From: Megalopta genalis | Lineage: Eukaryota > Arthropoda > Insecta > Hymenoptera > Halictidae | Reading direction: 5' to 3' | Assembly: GCF_051020955.1 (NCBI RefSeq) | Contig: NW_027476484.1 | Span: 1-64,000, forward strand | Length of the DNA stretch: 64,000 bases | In this document: piece by piece, positions 57,639 to 64,000 of the stretch | Position numbering within the stretch: the stretch's first letter is position 1 | How the letters are laid out: every line of letters begins with the position of its first letter | The notes under the pieces: generated by a model | The model's database searches: none | Seen by the model: the letters and a program-made list of their open reading frames with translations, nothing else | What the model was told of the DNA's origin: nothing | Made by a program: the position numbers and the translations under genes

Positions 57639-60600
57639 GTTGGCGGTGTTGGATGCAGACTGAGGGTTGTCTCGGAGCTCGCCCACTGTTTTATACCGGT
57701 GCTGTCCTATGTTCCGAGTGGTGGGGTTTGGGGTTTGGGGTGGGGGCGATCGCGTCTCTGTTACACTTTGCACTCTGAGGTGTCCTGTTGGGGCGTGTTT
57801 CAGTTTGTCCGTATGGACCACTCGCGAACCAGACTTATAGTTTATCCTTACATTTCTATCGCTTATACATTCCACAATTTCGTACGGGCCGGAATATTCG
57901 TCGTCGAACTTACTTTTACGCGGCTCTTTGAGTAGATACACATTGTCCCCGACGGAAAAGGATTGAGCATTCGTTTTCCTGTCGTAATACTTTTTAGAGC
58001 GATACTTTGCGGATTCCAAGTTCTCTCGGGCTTTCCCTACTGTTTCGGAGATTCTTGATTGAAGATTTTCTAAATATTTGTTGTATGACTCGTCTGACGA
58101 GTCGTGCATTGCGGTATTTGCTGAGGGAGTCCTAGCTATTGTACCGAAGACAAGCTCGTGAGGGGTGAACAGTGTGCCTTCGTGCGTACTCGTGTTATAT
58201 GAGAAGGTTGCGAACGGCAGCCACTCGTCCCAGTTTCCCTTCGTTATGTACTGTTTCAGATATTCCGTTAAAACGTGGTGAGAACGTTCTACTGAGCCGT
58301 TGCTTTGGGGTCTGAACGCGGTTGTTTTGAATTGTGTGATCTTGAATCGCTTAGCTACATTTCTCATGAGAGAACTGAGGAAATTCGTTCCTTGATCAGT
58401 CAGTATACCCTTTGGCGCGCCGAAACGGCAAATAAATTCCTGGGTAAACGCATTCGCGATTTCTATCGCGTTCGCGTTTCTTAGTGGGATGGCTAGGGAG
58501 TATTTTGTGAGGAGGTCTTGGATTGTTAAGATGTAGGAGAAGTCGTTAGGTGAAGTGGGAAGCGGGCCTACAATATCCATTGAAACTTTCTCGAAAGCGC
58601 TACCGGGCGTGTCAGTTATCGTCATGGGTTGTCTTGTTTTAACGCGGACTAATTTTTTTCGTTGGCATGATTCACACGAATTTACGAATTCTTGGACTTC
58701 TTTTTTGAGTGTGGGCCAAAAATATCTTTCCCTGATTCTCCTGTATGTTTTCGTAATGCCTTTGTGTCCCGCGAAGGCTGAGTCGTGGTTTTCAGATATT
58801 ATGGAGGATCGATCGTTGATCGGGGGTATCCGAACTTCGTTACCGCAGGCGAAAATTTGTGCGTTGGTGTTTGAAAATAGTTCTAAGAGAATTTTGTAAA
58901 TGCTGATCCAGGGTGTCTCGTCTATTGATATCTTTGATATGCTAAAGGAATCGAGTTGTAGTTCGGTCACGACGTCCAGTATTGATCTGAGAGACTCTGT
59001 TATGTTTTCGTGCGAGGCCGCGTGATGTTTTGTGGATTTTATGGGGAGTAGGATTAATTTCTTCTTTCCGGAGTTCAATACTTTTGCCCTGGACAACGTT
59101 AGGTTTTCGAGTGGTGGTATTCTACCGGCTGAGAACAGATCTACTGCCCCGGGGTCCACGGGTTGGCCGTCCATTGTTATGAACGCCACCAGGTTATCGT
59201 CGCGCATAATCAACCGGTCGCGTGTATGCACGAACGTTCTTCTATTTGGTTTCGCGGGGTGGTTGTATTGTTCGAATATGTTCTCGCTACTGTCGGTTTC
59301 CGATTGTGATTCGGGGCTGGACGTGACTGCTCTGTCGGTGGGCGTGTCCACTGTTATCGTAGGAGAGCGAGGAGTGTGCGGAGGGGAATGGGCGGTTGGG
59401 GATTGGTGAGATGAAGGCGAGGCGTTGGGTGAAAATGGCAGATCTTTTCGTGAAGATGGCGGGCTAGGTGGCGGTTGGTTGGGGCGGGGAGTGGCAGGAA
59501 CATTTCGCGATGGTGGCCGTCGGCCGAGGATTGGTGACGGGTTCTGTGGGGTGGGTGGAAGGGGTCGCGGTGGTCGTTTAACGGCGTCGAACATGTCGGA
59601 GGACCCAGAGCCAGAGGACATTGGAAGGGTGCTCACGGGGTTGCGTGAAAGCGCGTCTGCGTTTAAATTGGTTTTTCCTGTTTTGTAAGTGATCCGGTAA
59701 TCGAACTCGGCCAGTTTCAGGCGCCAACGGAGCAGCCTGGACGTAGGGTCTTTGACTGAGTTCATCCACACGAGTGGCTGATGATCTGTGATTAGGTTGA
59801 ATTTGTGGCCGTAGATGTATGGCCGGAAATATTGCGTACAGTAAATGATGGCTAGGCACTCCTTCTCGATGGTTGAGTAATTTAATTCTGCACCGTGAAG
59901 TAGGCGAGATGCGTACGCGATGGGACGATCTTTCCCCTGTTCTCCCTGGCTAAGAATGCCGCCTATGGCATACCCCGAAGCATCTGTTGTTATGTTAAAT
60001 TCTTTAGAGAAATCTGGATACTGTAATAGCGGCTCCGTGGTCAACACTTCTCGTAACGTGTGAAAGGCGTTTTCCTGTTGTTGACCCCAAACGAACTTGG
60101 TGTCCTTTTTTAGCAGCGTGGTTAGTGGTTTCGAGATGTTTGAAAAGTTTTTGATAAACCGTCTGTAATAGCCCGACAGACCAAGGAACTCGCGAAGGCT
60201 CTTTACGTTTTTGGGTTTGGGGAATTCTTTGACCGCAATAATTTTCTGTGGACAGGGCTTAACTCCGTCCTCCCCTATTATGTGGCCGAGGTACGCTACC
60301 TCGCGGTGCAAAAATCCGCATTTCGACGGTTGTAGTTTAAGGTTCGCGTCCCGCAACCTTTGGGCAAGCTTGTTGAACTTGGACTTGTGCTCTGATAAAC
60401 TTCTCGCGTAGATAACTATGTCATCCAGGTACACGAAGAGCTCCGTGCCCTGGAGACCCGATAAAATATTGTCCATTAGCCTCTGAAAGGTGGCGGGGGC
60501 GTTCCGTAGGCCGAAGGGCATCCTTTTGAACTCGTAGTGTCCGTAAGGGGTTGAGAATGCCGTTTTCGCCGCGTCTTCGGGTTCCATTTCGATCTGGTGG

Positions 60601-61958
60601 AACCCGCTGGCCAAATCGAAAACGCTAAAATATTTTGCACTGCCGAGTTGATCTAAGATTTCTAGGATGCTTGGTAACGGGTAGGCATCCGGGATCGACT
60701 TTTCGTTTAAAGACCTGAAATCGACTACCATACGCCACCTTTTGTACCCGTCGGCGTCGGGTTTCTTCGGGACAATCCACAAAGGGCTATTGAATGGTGA
60801 CTTGGAAGGAGCTACGATATTTTGTTCCAACAGCTCCTTCATCTGGTTATTGATTTCCTCTTTGTGGATTGGAGGGTATCTATACTGTTTTACATGTACG
60901 GGTATTTCGTCGGTTGTTATAATTTTATGTTTTACCGCGTTAGTCTTTCCCAGAGGCTCACCCGGGAGGTGGAAGACGTCGTGGTATTCGTAAATGATTT
61001 GGTCGACGTGTGATCTCTCCTCTTTGCTGAGATGACTCGTACTTATTATGTCGGTGATCTCTTTACGTCGCGAGTTAGGAGAGCTGGATTCGAAGTATTG
61101 AGCAACTGAATGAATTGAAATTGAATTGGTCTCGCGTGATTCCGCGGTATACTCGATGCCTTCCACCTCCTCCAGCTCCATGGTCGGCATGGGGAGGTCG
61201 ACAGCCTTGTCCGAAGTGTTTACGCAGTTAACGAATGCTTTTCCGTTAGAGATTTTGACTAAGCAATGCGGCACCATCACGCCTGGTGTTAATTCGCATT
61301 TTCTAATGTAGCCTATTTCCGGGCCGGTGGCGTTCACCGCGATACACGCGCTCGCGCGTGGTCCGATAATACACCTATCTGCTGATAAAAACGAGAATTT
61401 GTTTCCGTTCCAGACCAGGCTTTTGGTTCTGAACGATATCTCTGCCTCTCCCGAGAGGAATGCTGCTCCCAAAATTCCGTCCGCAGGAATTGGGAACGTA
61501 TCAGGCACCACGTGGAATTCCACCACTGCGTTTGCTATGTTGACGGTGGTAGAACCCAGGGTTGCAACGCTTTCGTCAGTGATCCCCGATATATTAATAC
61601 TATTCGCGACATCTACGACTATGCTTGGGTTAAGGAGCGATGCCTTGATTATATTCGGCTCGGCTCCAGTGTCGATCATAAATTTTCCGGTGGAAGGAAA
61701 GTCGGGGGACGAAACCATTACGTGTGGCACTTTGGTATCGGGGCTTAATGTGACTCGCGACACTCTTCCTCTGGTACAGTGTGTTCGCTCGATAACGTCC
61801 GGATCGATTGTGGGCGCGAGTTTTCGGTTACCTCCCGTCGCGGGTTCGGGTGAGACGGGAGGGGCCTCCCGTTTCCCTGCTGTTCGCGTATGCGGTTGTT
61901 GTACTCTCGCTTGCGACATTCGTGAATGTCGTGTCCCGGCGTCTTGCAGTAATTGCAA
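55629..61958 (-). CDS. pol: Pol-Env polyprotein (element E), intact
   Basis: An uninterrupted 2109-residue ORF with all catalytic motifs at the residue positions given for element B: protease DTGA 96-99, RT YLDD 510-513, RNase H D659/E700/D725, integrase zinc finger 1058-1098, D1128/D1188/E1224 and GPY 1357. The macro-like region precedes the zinc finger and Env follows from 1441. It is entered by -1 frameshift from gag at 61871-61877. With an intact gag upstream, this copy looks capable of making every protein of the element. Confidence 0.95.
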   Translation of the reverse strand: MQLLQDAGTRHSRMSQARVQQPHTRTAGKREAPPVSPEPATGGNRKLAPTIDPDVIERTHCTRGRVSRVTLSPDTKVPHVMVSSPDFPSTGKFMIDTGAEPNIIKASLLNPSIVVDVANSINISGITDESVATLGSTTVNIANAVVEFHVVPDTFPIPADGILGAAFLSGEAEISFRTKSLVWNGNKFSFLSADRCIIGPRASACIAVNATGPEIGYIRKCELTPGVMVPHCLVKISNGKAFVNCVNTSDKAVDLPMPTMELEEVEGIEYTAESRETNSISIHSVAQYFESSSPNSRRKEITDIISTSHLSKEERSHVDQIIYEYHDVFHLPGEPLGKTNAVKHKIITTDEIPVHVKQYRYPPIHKEEINNQMKELLEQNIVAPSKSPFNSPLWIVPKKPDADGYKRWRMVVDFRSLNEKSIPDAYPLPSILEILDQLGSAKYFSVFDLASGFHQIEMEPEDAAKTAFSTPYGHYEFKRMPFGLRNAPATFQRLMDNILSGLQGTELFVYLDDIVIYARSLSEHKSKFNKLAQRLRDANLKLQPSKCGFLHREVAYLGHIIGEDGVKPCPQKIIAVKEFPKPKNVKSLREFLGLSGYYRRFIKNFSNISKPLTTLLKKDTKFVWGQQQENAFHTLREVLTTEPLLQYPDFSKEFNITTDASGYAIGGILSQGEQGKDRPIAYASRLLHGAELNYSTIEKECLAIIYCTQYFRPYIYGHKFNLITDHQPLVWMNSVKDPTSRLLRWRLKLAEFDYRITYKTGKTNLNADALSRNPVSTLPMSSGSGSSDMFDAVKRPPRPLPPTPQNPSPILGRRPPSRNVPATPRPNQPPPSPPSSRKDLPFSPNASPSSHQSPTAHSPPHTPRSPTITVDTPTDRAVTSSPESQSETDSSENIFEQYNHPAKPNRRTFVHTRDRLIMRDDNLVAFITMDGQPVDPGAVDLFSAGRIPPLENLTLSRAKVLNSGKKKLILLPIKSTKHHAASHENITESLRSILDVVTELQLDSFSISKISIDETPWISIYKILLELFSNTNAQIFACGNEVRIPPINDRSSIISENHDSAFAGHKGITKTYRRIRERYFWPTLKKEVQEFVNSCESCQRKKLVRVKTRQPMTITDTPGSAFEKVSMDIVGPLPTSPNDFSYILTIQDLLTKYSLAIPLRNANAIEIANAFTQEFICRFGAPKGILTDQGTNFLSSLMRNVAKRFKITQFKTTAFRPQSNGSVERSHHVLTEYLKQYITKGNWDEWLPFATFSYNTSTHEGTLFTPHELVFGTIARTPSANTAMHDSSDESYNKYLENLQSRISETVGKARENLESAKYRSKKYYDRKTNAQSFSVGDNVYLLKEPRKSKFDDEYSGPYEIVECISDRNVRINYKSGSRVVHTDKLKHAPTGHLRVQSVTETRSPPPQTPNPTTRNIGQHRYKTVGELRDNPQSASNTANMNMTAPLLIFTLIRTASAVIGYDCGSSTVNATTFSTVDKPLCEFSDTEPTVQNVSIQLLQIVDFEETTTFQCKVEIDRTIYYCGMHSHMSVVNNGRQQYLLNTPRDICKTMHNSGVLVLPPNNQLVGLMSNSTTTRSITLAGSILQDGTCGGTTYSDPFGTWNQVIVQAVIRVTLKNFSASTKISTNEILLPTGHRCTLDREYCTDPEDGFTFWDSMPTDQCAFNKYEVLFDGRSTKVFTPNHSNTPTYTVASGDTVFALTSTGRTQICGYTLIRTEHPKLLLLETDKEGKFKSITKTKINSLDIFTYVNTKFVYIEKHLRSQIIATYRDIINQKCALERQVLKNVISLIHISPAEVATTLVKEPGYMAIPAGEAIYVVKCIPVQCVLRKTEECYDELPVTYRNNSFFLTPRTHILTRTGTKRVCNELIPPIYQIHGAWYKITPRPVESIPPPPLQPITTSTWKYIDPTNLATGGIYTQEDIQKLNEHIMFPIEKMAVINALAQGASGRSYADGSVKLHNLMDEDTLKQIAESTSKKIWGTFIEFGSIMAGFMGIYLAIRIIKLCINTILNGIALHAAYGWSLQLLAASWSALAHFCLYLKHKQSVSEVPPKCTTTECIPLTSVIVDKEEQSDSKPKNSNDFENSIERTDKYVSYKKRSLLADSDEEEK

Positions 61959-63166
61959 AATTTCTGCTGGTTTCGCGGGTATGAAGAGGAATTACCTTCG
62001 CGTCTGGGTGGAGGTATGTATACGTCGCGGCTTGGTGTGGCGTAATTGCTGCGCGGTCGTTCGTAAGAGTCGTTGGTGGGAACTCGACGGTCGGGCTGCG
62101 GTGGCGTATCGCGATAAGGTGAGCGCGGCGGTTCGTGGGAACGCGCCTCGCGGAACGGTGCGGGCGACGGTGACCGATATCGGCTTATCTCGGCGCGGAT
62201 GTTTGGTCTGGTGTCGCGTTGGGTTTCGCCCCGGTTATCGCAGAACCGAACCTCGCGGATGTTATGCTTCTCGTATCTCACCTTATCGAGCTCTAGTTCC
62301 TTAAAGACGCTTATCGCTTCGTCATACACGCGGTGGAGAGGTTTATCTCTAAGGGGCCTGAGCTGCGACCGAATCGTGGGAACGGATCCTCGAATGAGGC
62401 AGTCCCTCGTGAAGTCATCTATTTCAAATATATCGGTGCGGCTTCTGTTGCAATCGATTATTGCATCGCGCAGATCTTTGACGCGACTAATGTAGTCTAA
62501 TATGTGTTCGTTCGGACGCATGAAAATATTCGACAACTCTCCGCGATAGTGGTCGACAGTGTGGCATGATCCGAAAACGTTTTTCAATCTGTCGCAAACT
62601 CCCGAGACTGTTCTTATAGGCCAGTCTTCTATTGCAATGTATGCGCGTCCGCGTAATTTACTGACTATTAATTTTGCGAGAGTACCTTCCGCGTGTGGAG
62701 GAATCAGGGTCCTGGCTCGGAGGCACGTGCGGGTGAATTGGAGGACCGGCGGTTGAGATCCGTCGAACGTGGGTATGGATTCGGCCGCGGCCTTCAATGT
62801 TAGTCCGGAATTTTCTGGTTCGGGCATACTGCCTGTGTTCTGATTCGTTATTTCTGAGGCGCCCGAAGAAAGGGGGTTTTGTACGCGCGTTGCTTCGGTT
62901 TTTAAGATTTCGAGTTGTTCGCGTAATTGGGCGTTCTCGTTGTGGATGGCTTCGCGGTCTAGGTCCATCTCTGACTGCGCTAGGGATACTTGAGATTGAA
63001 ATTCCTCCTTTTTCCTCTCTAAGCTATTAGTTTGTTCTAGGAGGCGAGCCTCTTTATTAGCGAGGGACTTCTGGATCGCGAATAATTCGTCCTGCGTTAA
63101 CTGTTTGGACTTGAGGTCGTATGTTTGCGAGCGCGTAGAAACCGCTGGAGGATTCGCGGGCATCAT
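61745..63166 (-). CDS. gag: Gag structural polyprotein (element E)
   Basis: An intact 473-residue Gag matching those of B and C: coiled coil ~24-95, capsid-like region ~128-305, basic Pro/Arg/Tyr-rich segment and CCHC knuckle 404-417. Its 3' end overlaps pol by 214 nt. Confidence 0.95.
   Translation of the reverse strand: MMPANPPAVSTRSQTYDLKSKQLTQDELFAIQKSLANKEARLLEQTNSLERKKEEFQSQVSLAQSEMDLDREAIHNENAQLREQLEILKTEATRVQNPLSSGASEITNQNTGSMPEPENSGLTLKAAAESIPTFDGSQPPVLQFTRTCLRARTLIPPHAEGTLAKLIVSKLRGRAYIAIEDWPIRTVSGVCDRLKNVFGSCHTVDHYRGELSNIFMRPNEHILDYISRVKDLRDAIIDCNRSRTDIFEIDDFTRDCLIRGSVPTIRSQLRPLRDKPLHRVYDEAISVFKELELDKVRYEKHNIREVRFCDNRGETQRDTRPNIRAEISRYRSPSPAPFREARSHEPPRSPYRDTPPQPDRRVPTNDSYERPRSNYATPSRDVYIPPPRREGNSSSYPRNQQKFCNYCKTPGHDIHECRKREYNNRIREQQGNGRPLPSHPNPRREVTENSRPQSIRTLSSEHTVPEEECRESH
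61831..61877 (-). promoter_or_regulatory. -1 frameshift signal of element E
   Basis: GGGAAAC in the element's sense at 61877-61871, an 8-nt spacer, then the 9-bp stem with arms at 61854-61862 and 61831-61839. Identical to B and C. Confidence 0.85.
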
Positions 63167-63179
63167 GAGAGGTTTAGCG

Positions 63180-63197
63180 ATCCCACCGCTGCCACCA
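63180..63197 (-). other. Primer-binding site of element E, tRNA-Leu type
   Basis: The same 18-nt sequence as in B and C, 3 nt from the 5' LTR. Confidence 0.8.
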
Positions 63198-63200
63198 AAT

Positions 63201-64000
63201 TGTTACGTCCCGCGGCGTCGTTTCCCGAAAAATATATATATTCGCACGAATACCGCGGATCAAGACGTACGTTGCAAACCTTTGGGTACACACGCGACTC
63301 GTACGTTCGGTGTATTACCGGGATCTCATGCGTTCGCGAATAGGCGGTTTACAAAAGGCACTCACCGGACGGTCTAGTACATCGGGTCGATAGATCGGGC
63401 GACCTCGAGGGCTCGGAGTGCGGCTCGCTTCAAGATGAACGTCGTGTAGCGCCTTCGACGTGGGTCTCCCTTCGCGTAGACTGGAGGGTAGGACGTGGTA
63501 TCGTCTATGTCGATCGGACGGGGCTCGCTCCACTGGACCAGCTCGACGTATGGATGTCTCACGGCTCGCTGAAGCTGGGCGATGATACGGGCCTCGTAGT
63601 TTCGTTGGCGGTCGAATCTCCGTGAGCCGTCAGCGATCGCGCTGGTTTTTCGGCAAAGCTTCCGAAGCTGATATTTACGACCGGCGCGTTTTGGCATGGG
63701 GAGCTTATGTCGCTTAGAAGGACTGTTGTCAGGTTCCGACCGAAAGCCTCAAGTCTCTATACCGAGCATTCAGGGTGAGCTCCGTGCGTATATTAACTTG
63801 GCAGTCAGAAAGGGTTTAGACAACCGTTCGACCATAGGCGACACTCGTTTCCTTTGCCGTGAAGAAGTTAGGATTGAAGATTGAAGGGTACGACAATAAC
63901 TAAGTATTAAAGAATATATTCAAGATTAAGATACACTTAGACTCCTAATATTAACTACGACTGGGAGTAGAGTTGAAATAGTAAAGTGCGGGGAGGTCTC
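63201..64000 (-). repeat. 5' LTR of element E, partial (800 of about 1393 bp)
   Basis: It begins TGTTACGTCCCGCGG on the plus strand and is cut by the window end; by length it should finish at about 64593. The arginine-rich ORF is at 63374-63697 (minus) with Lys at residue 3. The Pro-rich ORF runs off the window. Confidence 0.95.
63374..63697 (-). CDS. LTR-internal ORF, 107 codons (5' LTR of E)
   Basis: The arginine-rich LTR ORF, intact. Function unknown. Confidence 0.3.
   Translation of the reverse strand: MPKRAGRKYQLRKLCRKTSAIADGSRRFDRQRNYEARIIAQLQRAVRHPYVELVQWSEPRPIDIDDTTSYPPVYAKGDPRRRRYTTFILKRAALRALEVARSIDPMY

Larger units (their letters stand above)
54202..64000 (-). mobile_element. Element E: env-bearing LTR retroelement, 5' LTR cut by window end
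   Basis: Minus-strand copy with a full 3' LTR, both ORFs intact, and the first 800 bp of the 5' LTR (as read from the internal side). All recognisable functional sites are present, so by inspection it is the most intact copy here, subject to the unseen 593 bp. It differs from B in a few residues, for example Ala for Thr before the integrase and Thr for Met in Env. Confidence 0.96.

Overview
The window is eukaryotic, repeat-only chromosomal DNA, most probably from an insect. Insect is an inference from the type of element; nothing here names the species. It contains copies of one young, envelope-bearing Ty3/gypsy-type LTR retroelement embedded in a 163-bp satellite. I see no ordinary host gene.

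Layout: element A (+), 3' part only, 1-6120; satellite block I (+), 6121-7948; element B (-), complete, 7949-18225; satellite block II (+), 18226-41787, about 144 monomers; element C (+), complete, 41788-52179; satellite block III in the opposite orientation, 52180-54201; element E (-), 54202-64000, with its 5' LTR cut by the window end.

A complete copy is about 10.4 kb: a 1393-bp LTR (TGTTACGTC...GACGTAACA), a primer-binding site matching the 3' end of a tRNA-Leu, gag (473 codons, CCHC knuckle), a -1 frameshift signal (GGGAAAC plus a stem-loop), and one 2109-codon ORF. That ORF runs protease - reverse transcriptase - RNase H - proline-rich linker - macro-like region - integrase - envelope glycoprotein. 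A purine tract and the 3' LTR follow. Pol and Env share a single uninterrupted frame, which is unusual. The Env looks more like the glycoproteins of chuvirus-type negative-strand RNA viruses than the usual errantivirus F-like Env. Each LTR also carries two sense ORFs of 102 and 107 codons.

B and E have intact ORFs. C has one in-frame TGA in pol. B has a 115-bp deletion in its 5' LTR. A carries dozens of one-base indels, which look like sequence error. LTR pairs differ by one or two substitutions, so the insertions are recent.

The 163-bp monomer is five diverged ~30-bp units. Every element-satellite junction falls at the same AWAT tetramer, positions 12-15 of that 30-bp unit. B's insertion is proven by an empty paralogous site in block II. 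C's flanks do not match each other, and the satellite flips orientation across C. Inverting block III between the inverted copies C and E would restore both, so a real or assembly-made inversion is likely.
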